In this document: positions 32,592 through 41,794 of the stretch, one piece after another
Position numbering within the stretch: position 1 is the first letter of the stretch
Layout of the letters: each line of letters starts with the position of its first letter
NCBI GenBank assembly: GCA_949295025.1
Contig: CASFJK010000001.1
Span: 212,958 to 276,957 of the forward strand
DNA from: an uncultured Pseudomonadota bacterium
GTDB taxonomy: Bacteria; Pseudomonadota; Alphaproteobacteria; RF32; CAG-239
Direction of reading: 5' to 3'
DNA: 64,000 nt
The notes under the pieces: generated by a model
What the model saw: only the letters and a program-made list of their open reading frames with translations
Told to the model about the DNA's origin: nothing
Databases searched by the model: none
Program-made: the position numbers and the translations under genes

Positions 32592-33878
32592 TTAAGCTTC
32601 CTTTTTTAGACGAGCAACAAAAAACGAATCTGTACCACCATAGTTTGCCAAGTGTTGAGGCAACGTACGGATAAATCCTTCTTCGGTGATTATTTCAGCC
32701 AAATCGTTTGTTCCGCAAAGCTCTTGAGATGTTATTGGTACAATTTTGAAGTTTTGATTATTAGCCAGAAAAGCAGCAATTTGCTTTTCCCCTTCTAATT
32801 TGGAAATGGAGCAGGTGCAATAGATTATGATGCCGCCTTGCTTTAAAATTTTAGGTGTTTGAGATAATATCTCTTTTTGCAGTTCGGCTTGTTTTTCAAC
32901 ATCTTTTAGGCGTTTGATGTGCATCAGTTCGGGGTGGCGGCGAATCGTGCCGGTAGCAGAGCAGGGAGCATCTAACAAAACGGCATCATAACCTTCTTCT
33001 TTATAGTTCTTAATATATTCAAGTGCATCTGAGCAAACAACTTCAGCATTAAAATGTAATCTTTGCAGATTTTCTTGCAATTTTTTTAAGCGTGTGGCAG
33101 ATATATCCAAAGCCGTAACTTTAGCTTCCTTATTAATTAGTTGGGCGGTTTTACCTCCGGGGGCGGCGCACATATCCAAAACTTTTTTATCTTTGATGTT
33201 TGGCAGTGCTTTAACAGCCAAAGCAGCAGCAAAATCTTGTACCCACCAATCACCGTTTTGATATCCTTCTAAATCGGTGATTTTGCCATTATTTTCCAAA
33301 CGAATCGTATCTGAGGGTAAAAGTTTTCCCCCTAGGGTTTCTGCCCAATGTTGGGCATTGCTTTTAACGGTGATGTCGAGCTTTGGTTCAATCATGGCTG
33401 CCGATTGGATTTTTTGAATGGTCTTTTTGCCATAATCTTGATTCAAAATATGAAAAAATTCAGGCGGAAAAAACTCTCCTGTTTCTTCTTTTTTGAGTTC
33501 TTCTTTTTGTTTGCAAATGTTGCGTAAAACCGCATTAACAAAGCCGCCCACATATTTATCTGCCAAGTGTTTGGTTATTTCTACATATGAATTGATTACG
33601 GCATAATCAGGTGTGTTGAGGTATAAAATTTCGGTTGCGCCGAGAATTAAAGCATATTGTCCGTTAATGGCTGAGGCGGGGAGCTTTTTCTTTATGAATT
33701 TTTTGAGAGTTTTTTTTATGAAAACCAAATGCCGAAATGCCGTTAAAACTAACATATTGGCAAAAGCCGAATCTTGCGCAGAAAATTTGTTTTGTTCAGT
33801 TTTGACTTCACTGAAAAAACTTTTGTTTTCTAAAACTTCTTTTAGCATTTCTACCGCCGTTTGGCGAATGGTACTCAT
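32592..33878 (-). CDS. rsmB: 16S rRNA (cytosine-967-C5)-methyltransferase RsmB
   Basis: 428 residues with an N-terminal NusB-like RNA-binding domain (about 1-140) and a C-terminal SAM-dependent m5C methyltransferase. Motif I VLDMCAAPGGKTAQL, the DAPCSATGTIRRHPE block with the conserved PC cysteine, and the second catalytic Cys in YCTCSISKLEGE are all present. It methylates C967 of 16S rRNA. First gene of a six-gene minus-strand run that ends at DUF486. The homologue is called Sun or Fmu in older annotation. Confidence 0.96.
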   Translation of the reverse strand: MSTIRQTAVEMLKEVLENKSFFSEVKTEQNKFSAQDSAFANMLVLTAFRHLVFIKKTLKKFIKKKLPASAINGQYALILGATEILYLNTPDYAVINSYVEITKHLADKYVGGFVNAVLRNICKQKEELKKEETGEFFPPEFFHILNQDYGKKTIQKIQSAAMIEPKLDITVKSNAQHWAETLGGKLLPSDTIRLENNGKITDLEGYQNGDWWVQDFAAALAVKALPNIKDKKVLDMCAAPGGKTAQLINKEAKVTALDISATRLKKLQENLQRLHFNAEVVCSDALEYIKNYKEEGYDAVLLDAPCSATGTIRRHPELMHIKRLKDVEKQAELQKEILSQTPKILKQGGIIIYCTCSISKLEGEKQIAAFLANNQNFKIVPITSQELCGTNDLAEIITEEGFIRTLPQHLANYGGTDSFFVARLKKEA

Positions 33879-34009
33879 AATCTTGCGTCCTGATATATTT
33901 ATCTGATATTTTGTTGTATTCTAGTGGAAGTTTTGCATTAAGTCTATTGTGTTTTCAACAAAATTATTATAGGTTTAATTAATTTTGAAAAAAATGAAGG
34001 AAAATGACG

Positions 34010-34441
34010 ATGAAAAAGTTTGTCCCTCTGGTGATAATCGGTGCATTTCTGCTTGATGGTTGTTCCTATATGCAACAATGGAATCCATGGGCTGAAGAAA
34101 AGCCGCAAGAAGAAGTTCGCGAATCGAATGTTAATCTGTTTTTGTGGCAAGCATCTCTTGACAAATTGGGCTTTATGCCCATTCAAAGCAAAAATCAAGA
34201 AACAGGGGTGATTATAACCGATTGGTATAAAGAATCCCCAAATGCTCTGGAGCAGTTCAAACTTGAAGTACGTGTTTTATCTAAAGAATTGCGCTCCGAT
34301 GGCGTGAAAGTTAGCGGTCAAAGTCGAAGATTTGTTAATGGAAAATGGCAAACAGAAGACATGTCGTTACAAATGGAACAAGTTATCGAACTCTCAATTC
34401 TTAAAAGAGCAAGAGTTTTATATCAGAAAAGTTTTAATTAA
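34010..34441 (+). CDS. DUF3576 lipoprotein
   Basis: 143 residues. Signal peptide MKKFVPLVIIGAFLLDG is followed by Cys18 as lipidation site. The mature part NLFLWQASLDKLGFMPIQSK, then TGVIITDWYKESPNALEQFK, matches the alphaproteobacterial DUF3576 family, envelope lipoproteins of unknown role usually encoded beside leuS, lptE and holA, as here. ATG 34,010 with AAGGA nine bases upstream is preferred to the in-frame ATG at 34,004. Confidence 0.85.
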   Translation: MKKFVPLVIIGAFLLDGCSYMQQWNPWAEEKPQEEVRESNVNLFLWQASLDKLGFMPIQSKNQETGVIITDWYKESPNALEQFKLEVRVLSKELRSDGVKVSGQSRRFVNGKWQTEDMSLQMEQVIELSILKRARVLYQKSFN

Positions 34442-34468
34442 TAAAAACAAAGACAAGGTAAAGTAACT

Positions 34469-36946
34469 ATGTGTGAAAATTGTGACAGATATAATGGTAA
34501 GAGCTTTGATGAATGGTCTAAAGAATGGAAACTGGAAGACCGTTACAATTTTAAAGCAATTGAAAAAAAATGGCAGTCCATTTGGGAAAAAGAAAAAGCC
34601 TATAAAGTAGAGATTGATAAAAACAAAGAAAAATTTTATGCGTTGGTAGAATTTCCTTATCCGTCAGGTGCCGGTTTGCATGTTGGACACCCGCGCTCTT
34701 ATACCGCTTTGGATGTTATTTCTCGTAAAAAACGCATGCAAGGCTTTAATGTTTTATATCCGATGGGTTTTGATGCTTTCGGTTTGCCTGCTGAAAACTA
34801 TGCCATTAAAACCGGTGTGCACCCTGCTGTTTCTACCAAAGCCAATATTGAAAACTTTACCAGACAATTGAAGTCTTTGGGTTTCAGTTTTGACTGGGAC
34901 AGATGTATTTCTACTTGTGATCCGGAATATTATAAATGGACACAATGGATGTTCATCAAATTCTTTGAAAAAGGTTTGGCATACAAAGATAAAATCGCAA
35001 TCAACTGGTGCCCGAGTTGTAAGGTCGGTTTGGCTAACGAAGAAGTTGTTAACGGTTGTTGCGAACGTTGCGGTGCGCAAGTTGTTCGTAAAAATAAAGA
35101 ACAATGGATGATTGCCATTACTAAATATGCAGACAGACTGATTAATGACTTGAAAGATGTGGACTTTATTGACCGCGTTAAATCTCAACAAATCAACTGG
35201 ATCGGTCGTTCCGAAGGTGCCGAGCTTGACTTCGGTTTAACTGACAACAATGGCGAATCTTTGGACCGTAATTTAACCGTATTTACCACTCGTCCGGATA
35301 CGGCTTTCGGTGTGACCTATATGGTTATGGCACCGGAGCACAAATTTGTTGCCGAATTGATGGATAAGTTTGAAAATGCTGCCGAAGTTCAAGCTTATGT
35401 TGACGAAACTGCGAAAAAGTCTGATTTGCAACGTACAATGACAGATAGCAAAACCGGTGTCGAACTCAAAGGTATTAAGGCTAAAAATCCTTATACCGGT
35501 GACTTGATTCCGGTCTTTATTTCTGACTATGTTTTGACCGGTTATGGTACCGGTGCAATTATGGCGGTTCCGGCACATGACCAACGCGACTATGACTTCG
35601 CCAAAGCTTTCAATTTGCCGATTATTCAAGTTTTGGATGGCGGTGATATTTCTGAAAAAGCTTTTGAAGAAGATGGTCCACACATCAATTCCGGTTTCTT
35701 AGACGGTATGAATAAAACCGATGCTATGAAGGCTGCTACTGATTATGCGGTTAAGAACGGTTTTGGACAAGCTAAAGTAAACTTTAAGCTGCGTGACTGG
35801 GTCTTCTCTCGTCAACGCTATTGGGGTGAGCCTATTCCGATGGTTTATTGCGAAAAATGCGGTTGGCAACCCATTCCGGAATCAGAATTGCCGTTAACCT
35901 TGCCGGAAGTTCCAGATTATCATCCGAATGATGAAGGAGAATCTCCGCTTTCTAAAGCCGGCGATTGGCTTAATGCCAAATGTCCGAAATGCGGCGGTCA
36001 TGCTCGCAGAGAAACAGATACTATGCCAAACTGGGCTGGTTCTTCTTGGTATTTCTTACGTTATTGTGATCCGCACAATACAAAAGAATTTGCATCTAAA
36101 GAAGCATTAGACTACTGGATGAATGTGGATTGGTACAATGGCGGTATGGAACACACCACATTGCACTTACTCTATTCTCGTTTCTGGCACAAATTCTTAT
36201 ATGATTGCGGTTTGGTTCCAACCAATGAGCCATACAACAAACGTACTTCTCATGGTATGATTTTGGCTGAAAACGGCGAGAAAATGTCTAAATCTCGCGG
36301 TAATGTTATCAACCCAGATGATATTGTCGATGCTTATGGTGCTGATACTTTCCGTTTGTATGAAATGTTCATCGGACCATTTGATCAAGTGGCTATGTGG
36401 TCAGAAGAAAGCTTGATGGGGGTATACCGTTTTGTGAACAAAGTTTATGGCTTGTTCAAGAAGGTTGCTAAAGTTCAACCGAATGAGAAAGATTTGCGCG
36501 CTATGCACAAATGCATTTTGGAAGTGACCGAACGTATTGACCAAATGAAGTTCAATACTGCCGTTTCTTCTTTGATGGAATATGTAAATTATATGAGCTC
36601 TATGGAGAAAATTCCTGAAGAAATGTATTTGAACTTGCTCAAACTGCTTTCTCCATTTACACCGCACTTGGCTGAAGAAATGTGGGCTCGTATGGGCAAA
36701 ACAACTTTGGTTATTACTGAGGCTTGGCCGAAAGGTGATGCAAAACTCGCACAAGATAATGAAGTGACCATTGCTGTACAAATTTGCGGTAAGGTTCGTG
36801 GTACTATCACCATGCCGAAAGATGCTCCTCGTCCTGATGTCGAGGCTGCAGCTTTGGCGGTTGAAAATGTGAAACGTCAACTTGAAGGTAAAGAAATTAA
36901 AAAGATTATTGTTGTTCCGAACAAAATCTGCAATATTGTTGCCTAA
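34469..36946 (+). CDS. leuS: Leucyl-tRNA synthetase
   Basis: 825-residue class Ia synthetase. The HIGH motif reads HVGH (in PSGAGLHVGHPRSYTALD), and the zinc-ribbon insert has CPSCKVGLANEE and CCERCGAQV. The editing domain (about 225-420) contains TTRPDTAFGVTYMV and GTGAIMAVPAHDQRD, and KMSKSRGNV is near residue 605. Oddly, the N-terminus extends about 30 residues beyond the usual start with MCENCDRYNGKSFDEWSKEW, including a Cys-x2-Cys. The sequence before YNFKAIEKKWQ is not typical of bacterial LeuRS. AAGGTAAAG precedes the ATG. A terminator follows. Confidence 0.97.
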   Translation: MCENCDRYNGKSFDEWSKEWKLEDRYNFKAIEKKWQSIWEKEKAYKVEIDKNKEKFYALVEFPYPSGAGLHVGHPRSYTALDVISRKKRMQGFNVLYPMGFDAFGLPAENYAIKTGVHPAVSTKANIENFTRQLKSLGFSFDWDRCISTCDPEYYKWTQWMFIKFFEKGLAYKDKIAINWCPSCKVGLANEEVVNGCCERCGAQVVRKNKEQWMIAITKYADRLINDLKDVDFIDRVKSQQINWIGRSEGAELDFGLTDNNGESLDRNLTVFTTRPDTAFGVTYMVMAPEHKFVAELMDKFENAAEVQAYVDETAKKSDLQRTMTDSKTGVELKGIKAKNPYTGDLIPVFISDYVLTGYGTGAIMAVPAHDQRDYDFAKAFNLPIIQVLDGGDISEKAFEEDGPHINSGFLDGMNKTDAMKAATDYAVKNGFGQAKVNFKLRDWVFSRQRYWGEPIPMVYCEKCGWQPIPESELPLTLPEVPDYHPNDEGESPLSKAGDWLNAKCPKCGGHARRETDTMPNWAGSSWYFLRYCDPHNTKEFASKEALDYWMNVDWYNGGMEHTTLHLLYSRFWHKFLYDCGLVPTNEPYNKRTSHGMILAENGEKMSKSRGNVINPDDIVDAYGADTFRLYEMFIGPFDQVAMWSEESLMGVYRFVNKVYGLFKKVAKVQPNEKDLRAMHKCILEVTERIDQMKFNTAVSSLMEYVNYMSSMEKIPEEMYLNLLKLLSPFTPHLAEEMWARMGKTTLVITEAWPKGDAKLAQDNEVTIAVQICGKVRGTITMPKDAPRPDVEAAALAVENVKRQLEGKEIKKIIVVPNKICNIVA

Positions 36947-36960
36947 AGCAAATTGAAATG

Positions 36961-36998
36961 AAAAAACACGCTGAATTTTATGTTCAGCGTGTTTTTTT
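36961..36998. terminator. Terminator of leuS
   Basis: AAAAACACGCTGAA / TTCAGCGTGTTTTT with loop TTTATG; T tails on both strands, shared with the convergent gene at 37,004. Confidence 0.88.
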
Positions 36999-37003
36999 GT
37001 TTG

Positions 37004-37810
37004 TTACTTAAAAGCATTTTCCAATATTGAAAAGTCAAGACGCATAATATCGGCTTTACCAATTTCAATTCCTAGACTTTTAATAGCTTTTTCTTTTGCT
37101 TCTTTATTTCCACGGAAGATTTGAAAATATAAAAGCTTCTTTTCGCTTGTTTCTTGTGCTGCAATTAAGCCGGCGGCTCGGTTCATTGTTACCAAGTGTC
37201 TTTCTAAAAGCTTTTCATCGGTTCCCATTGCTAAAACATTAGCAAAAGGAATGTCCAATTTTCGTGATAATTTTCCGCATTCATCTGCATAATGTTTTTT
37301 CTTTAAGGCTTCTTGTCGTTCGCGTTTCAAGGCATCAACATCTACCTGAGCTGCACAATCAATCAGAAATTCGTTGTTTGATAAAACTTTACAAAAGATG
37401 TTGGTATCTTCTTGAAATTTCCAACAAATTTCTTTCAATATTTTTTTTGTGGCAGGGGTATCAAAATTGACCTTAACCATGAATTGTTTAGGCGATAAGT
37501 TTTCCTGTTCACGAAAGATGAACGGCGGTTTGAAGTAAAATCGATGCGCCTTTCCAACCTCATCAATAATATTTCTGAAATTGTTTAAAACACAGCTACT
37601 TATTTCCGGATAGACCGTGAGCCATTTTTTGTGCCATGAAATCATGTAACCAAAGTGGTACTCAATTTCAGTATTGATACTGTCTTTTTGCATAAAATTC
37701 AGGTTCTTTTCTATTTTGAAAACCCATGTTCCAGGTTGGATTGAGTTGCTGATACAGAAACTTAAACCTAAATTTTGTAAAACAGCCAGAAGTTCTTCTT
37801 TTGTTTTCAT
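37004..37810 (-). CDS. Hypothetical protein, 268 aa
   Basis: Not recognised. Cytoplasmic, mixed alpha/beta, basic. It contains a methionine-rich middle and a charged helix VDVDALKRERQEALKKKHYA followed by KLDIPFANVLAMGTDEKLLE. The start at ATG 37,810 (MKTKEELLAVLQNLG) is chosen over 37,840 because the extra ten residues would be a hydrophobic stretch with no ribosome-binding site; neither start has a strong one. It is transcribed divergently from lptE with about 150 bp between. No neighbour suggests its role. Confidence 0.6.
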   Translation of the reverse strand: MKTKEELLAVLQNLGLSFCISNSIQPGTWVFKIEKNLNFMQKDSINTEIEYHFGYMISWHKKWLTVYPEISSCVLNNFRNIIDEVGKAHRFYFKPPFIFREQENLSPKQFMVKVNFDTPATKKILKEICWKFQEDTNIFCKVLSNNEFLIDCAAQVDVDALKRERQEALKKKHYADECGKLSRKLDIPFANVLAMGTDEKLLERHLVTMNRAAGLIAAQETSEKKLLYFQIFRGNKEAKEKAIKSLGIEIGKADIMRLDFSILENAFK

Positions 37811-37959
37811 AATTATAAGTGTTAGAGTTAATATATTCAAGATAATTATTTTCTGGTTTTAAGATAAACAGATAAATGTGTTTTGGCAATAAAAAATCGT
37901 TGCCTTGCGTAGGATTTATGTTAAAGTTGGTTAAAGTTTGACAATAAGGATTTTTTATA

Positions 37960-38505
37960 ATGAAAAAATGTTGGCTTTTGTTTTTAGTGCTTTCTATTTC
38001 AGCTTGCGGCTTTGAGCCTCTTTATGTGCAGAAAAAACAGGATAGTTTGTGGTATTTTGGCGGTGAGTTCGATAGTTCTATTTCATCAGAGATGTCTAAA
38101 ATTAAAGTACAAACAATTGCCGGGCGTTTTGGTCAACAGCTTAGAAATGATTTGCTGGATATGCTAACGCCGCTTGGAACCCCAAAAAAACCAACTTATC
38201 GTTTGTTTGTTGATGTTACCCCGATTGAAATTACACAACAAGCTATGCGTGATGATATTACGGCAACACGAGAAAGAGTTCGTTATAAAGTTAAGTATCG
38301 TTTGCTTGGAGCAGAGAGTAGTGAAGTTTTGGTAAGCGGAGATAGTATTGCATATGTCAGTTATGATATTTTAGCAAATCCTTATTCAACAACTTTTGCC
38401 AAAAAGAAAACAGAGTCAAATGCAGCTTCTATTATTGCCAATGATATTACATTGCGTTTAGGTGCTTATTTTCATGCTCGTTTTAAGAAAGGAAATCAAC
38501 AGTGA
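37960..38505 (+). CDS. lptE: LPS-assembly lipoprotein LptE
   Basis: 181 residues. Lipoprotein signal MKKCWLLFLVLSISAC with lipidated Cys16, followed at once by GFEPLY, the diagnostic start of mature LptE/RlpB. The remainder is a mixed alpha/beta fold (MSKIKVQTIAGRFGQQLRND). LptE plugs the LptD barrel in the outer membrane and helps deliver LPS to the surface. The gene overlaps holA by four bases (GTGA), the standard alphaproteobacterial leuS-lptE-holA arrangement, here interrupted by one inverted gene. Confidence 0.9.
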   Translation: MKKCWLLFLVLSISACGFEPLYVQKKQDSLWYFGGEFDSSISSEMSKIKVQTIAGRFGQQLRNDLLDMLTPLGTPKKPTYRLFVDVTPIEITQQAMRDDITATRERVRYKVKYRLLGAESSEVLVSGDSIAYVSYDILANPYSTTFAKKKTESNAASIIANDITLRLGAYFHARFKKGNQQ

Positions 38506-39536
38506 TTTATAAACAGGCACAAATAGATAAGTATTTGAAAAAGCCTGATTTATCGGTAAAAGCTTTTGTTATCTATGGGTCAAATGATGGTTTGGTTAAT
38601 GAATATGTAAAAAAATTGATTCAGACCGTTTCTAAAGATTTGTATGATCCGTTTTCTGTTGTTTATTTTAATTGTGCCGATGTTTTGGCTGATATAGGTG
38701 CCTTGTTTGCGGAATATACCAGCCAATCTTTGATGGGTGGAAGACGAGTAATTGTGGTTAAAGATGCTGACAATAATCTGACTAAGCATCTTAAAACCTT
38801 GTTTGACGGAACTCCTTCAGATACGTTGATTGTTATATCATCAACTTCATTAAACAAAAAATCTTCTTTGGTTGCTTTGGCGGAAGAACGAGATGATATG
38901 GGCTTGATTGCTTGTTATGAAGACAGAGATGAAGATATTTTTGCCACGGCACGTTCGATGTTTATTGAAAATGGTTTGACCATTAATAATGAGGCTTTGC
39001 AACTGCTGTGTTCTCGTTTATCTAATGACAGAAAAACTAATCTCGGCGAGATTGAAAAACTTATTACTTATATGGGTGATAAGAAAAACGTCAGTACGGA
39101 TGATATTCAAATTTGTATTAGTGACCAATCTTCTGCAAGTGGAGAAGATGTGTGCTATTTTGCAGCAAACGGACAAACGGATAAAGCACTTAAAGCTTTT
39201 AGGCGCTTGATAAATGAAGGAAATGAACCTATTTCAATTGTGCGTTCTCTTTCTTATCATTTTAATAAAATATTGACGGTCAAAGCTTTTATGGAAAAGG
39301 GAGATACTTTAGATAAAGCTGTTTTTAAGTTGGTTCCTAAAATTATTTTCTTTAGAGAATCTAGTTTCAAAAGACAAGTCTCTATTTGGCAGAGAGAGCG
39401 TATTTTATCAGTTTTAGAGTTGCTGTTTAAAGCAGAAAAAGATTGCAAAACAACAAATATGCCGGTGGAAGAAATTGTTTCTTATACCATTATGCAAATT
39501 GCATCGGCAGCAGCTAAGCTTTCAAAATTGGCGTAA
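38502..39536 (+). CDS. holA: DNA polymerase III, delta subunit
   Basis: 344 residues: MIYKQAQIDKYLKKPDLSVK, then FVIYGSNDGLVNEYVKKLIQ, the usual nucleotide-fold start of delta. The three-domain clamp-loader architecture and the C-terminal collar (KDCKTTNMPVEEIVSYTIMQ) follow. It opens the beta clamp on DNA. Start is GTG 38,502 overlapping the lptE stop. A strong terminator follows directly. Confidence 0.95.
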   Translation: MIYKQAQIDKYLKKPDLSVKAFVIYGSNDGLVNEYVKKLIQTVSKDLYDPFSVVYFNCADVLADIGALFAEYTSQSLMGGRRVIVVKDADNNLTKHLKTLFDGTPSDTLIVISSTSLNKKSSLVALAEERDDMGLIACYEDRDEDIFATARSMFIENGLTINNEALQLLCSRLSNDRKTNLGEIEKLITYMGDKKNVSTDDIQICISDQSSASGEDVCYFAANGQTDKALKAFRRLINEGNEPISIVRSLSYHFNKILTVKAFMEKGDTLDKAVFKLVPKIIFFRESSFKRQVSIWQRERILSVLELLFKAEKDCKTTNMPVEEIVSYTIMQIASAAAKLSKLA

Positions 39537-39570
39537 AATAAAAAGGGTATAAACCCTTTTTATTTTTTTT
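39537..39570 (+). terminator. Terminator of lptE-holA
   Basis: AATAAAAAGGGT / ACCCTTTTTATT with loop ATAA, followed by a run of T, directly after the holA stop. Confidence 0.88.
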
Positions 39571-39595
39571 CGGGGGAGTTTTATAAAAATATAAA

Positions 39596-39781
39596 TTATT
39601 CTCCCTTGGGGGCAAAGATGAGCCACAAAGCAGAAATTCCAACGAGAGAGTAAATGATGTTGGCAATTAAACCAATACCAAAAATAGCGGCAACCAAATC
39701 AAATTGAGCCATGCCGACCAGGCCCCAGTTTAAAGCACCAATCAAAGTTAAAATATAGGCAATTTTTCTAATCATTTTCAT
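39596..39781 (-). CDS. DUF378 small membrane protein
   Basis: 61 residues with two membrane helices: IRKIAYILTLIGALNWGLVG and GLIANIIYSLVGISALWLIF. The motif IGALNWGLVG is the DUF378 signature. Function unknown, inner membrane. AAGGAT lies seven bases before the ATG. Confidence 0.85.
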   Translation of the reverse strand: MKMIRKIAYILTLIGALNWGLVGMAQFDLVAAIFGIGLIANIIYSLVGISALWLIFAPKGE

Positions 39782-39866
39782 GTTGTTTATCCTTATAAAA
39801 AAAGGTTGGTTGTTTGTAACATCTTTGATATATGTATGAATATGATATTTTCAATGGGATAAAAAA

Positions 39867-40565
39867 ATGTATAGTGAAAAATTTCAAAAATTTATAGATG
39901 TATGGGTAAAAGAATATGCTCAAGAACGTAGTATTGATGAAAAAATTTGTGCCGATAAAGATGGAAATCCTCTTCCTTGGTATACCTATCCTGCAATAGA
40001 ATATCTGGTGCAATTTGATTATCAAAACAAAAAAATTTTTGAATATGGTTGTGGCTATTCTTCTGCTTTTTGGGCAGAACGAGCTTTGAATGTTACTTCT
40101 ATTGAAGATAATCAGACATATTTTGAGCGCTGGAAAAAAGAATTCAATATGCAAAATTTGAATATTTGCTATAGAGAAGAGGGCGAAATTTATGAAAAAG
40201 CTATTTTTGAAGATGAAACAAAATATGATGTGATTGTGATCGATGGTAAACGTCGTGAGGAATGTGCTCAAGCTGCAGTGCAAAAATTGGCAGATGGCGG
40301 AATGATTATTTTAGATGACAGCGATAGAATTAATACTAGTCAGGAATATGTGAATGCAGCAGAAATTTTAAAACAAGCCAATCTTTTGCAGGTTGATTTT
40401 TATGGCTTTTGCCCAATGAATAATTACACCAAAACAACTACGATTTTCTTTTCCAGAAATTTTAATTTTAAATCTCTGTATAAAGTGCAACCGATTAATG
40501 GTATTGGAAATTTATGGAGTATGGGGCGTCGCGCTCGTAAAGATTTTTTCAAAAAGTTTGGATAA
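39867..40565 (+). CDS. SAM-dependent methyltransferase-like protein
   Basis: 232 residues, class I Rossmann fold: IFEYGCGYSSAFWAERALNV (SAM-binding E-x-G-x-G), the acidic SIEDN that would bind the ribose, YDVIVIDGKRREECAQAAVQ, and LADGGMIILDDSDR. The pattern is close to the O-methyltransferase/FkbM-like or 'Methyltransf_24' proteins. The aromatic substrate side is not predictable. GGGAT precedes the ATG. Convergent terminator follows. Confidence 0.75.
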   Translation: MYSEKFQKFIDVWVKEYAQERSIDEKICADKDGNPLPWYTYPAIEYLVQFDYQNKKIFEYGCGYSSAFWAERALNVTSIEDNQTYFERWKKEFNMQNLNICYREEGEIYEKAIFEDETKYDVIVIDGKRREECAQAAVQKLADGGMIILDDSDRINTSQEYVNAAEILKQANLLQVDFYGFCPMNNYTKTTTIFFSRNFNFKSLYKVQPINGIGNLWSMGRRARKDFFKKFG

Positions 40566-40566
40566 T

Positions 40567-40598
40567 AACAAAAGAAGCCTATGGGGCTTCTTTTGTTT
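40567..40598. terminator. Bidirectional terminator
   Basis: AACAAAAGAAGCC / GGCTTCTTTTGTT with a five-base loop, between convergent genes; it overlaps the 3' end of the small minus-strand gene. Confidence 0.8.
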
Positions 40599-40803
40599 GA
40601 ACTTTTGTAGCTTTTGATGATAGATACAACTCCCAAAAACCATATAGCCAGATTGTAATAATACAGGATAGCGTATATACTCTGGTGTTTGGGTTATAAA
40701 TTAGATACAAGATTCCTCCCATAAGGGAAAAGAAAATTATCCAAATGATAAAAGCAAAAAAGTTTGCTCGTGTTTTGGTGAAAGCATGTTTCTTCCTTTT
40801 CAT
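40579..40803 (-). CDS. Small membrane protein, 74 aa
   Basis: Two hydrophobic helices (FFAFIIWIIFFSLMGGILYL and LSCIITIWLYGFWELYL) between a very basic N-terminus (MKRKKHAFTKTR) and a polar tail. Not recognised. The start codon has no convincing ribosome-binding site, and the stop lies inside the convergent terminator, so it is less certain than its neighbours. Confidence 0.5.
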   Translation of the reverse strand: MKRKKHAFTKTRANFFAFIIWIIFFSLMGGILYLIYNPNTRVYTLSCIITIWLYGFWELYLSSKATKVQTKEAP

Positions 40804-40835
40804 ATTATTTTATGTGTTTTGAGTGTTCTAATCAT

Positions 40836-40886
40836 AAAATCCGCATAGAGTTTTTTTTGCAAAAATGTCTATGCGGATTTTTTTTC
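40836..40886. terminator. Hairpin terminator
   Basis: AAAATCCGCATAG / CTATGCGGATTTT, a perfect 13-bp stem with a 20-nt loop. T run on the plus strand; it closes the minus-strand 59-residue gene five bases downstream of its stop. Confidence 0.75.
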
Positions 40887-40890
40887 TTAG

Positions 40891-41070
40891 TTATGATTGA
40901 GGCTGCCTTCTGTCGATAGGAGCCTTTTTCATTTCATATAGCATAATTCCCCATGTTATGAGAATTAAGCTTATTACATAGGGTCTGGAAACTGAGTTAC
41001 ACAGGCCGTATACAACACCGGTAATACTGGCTAAGGAGCCGAGTAAAAGTAATAATACAGTTGCTTTCAT
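40891..41070 (-). CDS. Small membrane protein, 59 aa
   Basis: An ATG at 41,070 opens 59 codons: a hydrophobic N-terminal helix (ATVLLLLLGSLASITGVVYG), a second helix (YVISLILITWGIMLYE) and a basic tail KKAPIDRRQPQS. The two-helix layout is like the neighbouring 74-residue protein, though sequence similarity is not obvious. Function unknown. The reading frame is followed directly by a strong terminator, which supports it as a real gene. Confidence 0.55.
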   Translation of the reverse strand: MKATVLLLLLGSLASITGVVYGLCNSVSRPYVISLILITWGIMLYEMKKAPIDRRQPQS

Positions 41071-41149
41071 GTTTACATAAATTTAAAGGTTAATAATATT
41101 TTGCTATAGAAAATATTATGTCTTAAAATTTTATGTGGCAACAAGTTTT

Positions 41150-41794
41150 TTAGAGAGAAAGAGATTTTATTTCGTAACGCAGTTCATTTAGGCCGTTTTT
41201 CTTTTCTGAACTGGTGGCCAAAACAGTAACATAAGCTGCAGCATGTTTTTTGATAATCTTCTGGGTTTCGTTTAAAACTTTTTCTAAGGCTTTAGCGCTT
41301 ATTTTATCGGTTTTGGTTAAAACAATTTGGTAGGTTACGGCAGCTTTGTCCAACATTTCCATAATCTCCAAATCAACCTTTTTAATGCCGTGACGCGAAT
41401 CGATTAAAACAAAAACACGTTTTAAGTTTACGCGACCTTGCAGATAGGCAAAAATAAGGCTTTGCCATTGTTTTACCATGCTTTCCGGAGCTTGGGCAAA
41501 GCCATAACCGGGGAGGTCAACAATGTGGATTTTGTCGCCCAAATTAAAGTAGTTTAGCTGTTGGGTGCGTCCAGGGGTGTTAGAGGTTTTAGCTAAACCT
41601 TTTTGACCGGTCAGCGCATTGATGATGCTCGATTTGCCAACATTAGATCGTCCGGCAAAAGCTACTTCCGGAATTTCGGTTAAAGGAAGCTGCTCTAACT
41701 TAGCCACCCCGAGTACAAAGGTGCAGGGTTGCTTGAAAAAAGCTTCGGCTTCTTTTAAGGACTCTTGATTATACTCGGGGGTGGCAAATTCCAT
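41150..41794 (-). CDS. engB: Ribosome biogenesis GTPase EngB (YsxC/YihA)
   Basis: 214 residues of TRAFAC GTPase: G1 [13 protein letters not shown]3 [12 protein letters not shown]4 LTKTDK, and the [13 protein letters not shown] switch. It is required for assembly of the large ribosomal subunit. Its start overlaps the yidC stop by one base. It ends the rpmH-rnpA-yidD-yidC-engB cluster. Confidence 0.96.
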   Translation of the reverse strand: MEFATPEYNQESLKEAEAFFKQPCTFVLGVAKLEQLPLTEIPEVAFAGRSNVGKSSIINALTGQKGLAKTSNTPGRTQQLNYFNLGDKIHIVDLPGYGFAQAPESMVKQWQSLIFAYLQGRVNLKRVFVLIDSRHGIKKVDLEIMEMLDKAAVTYQIVLTKTDKISAKALEKVLNETQKIIKKHAAAYVTVLATSSEKKNGLNELRYEIKSLSL

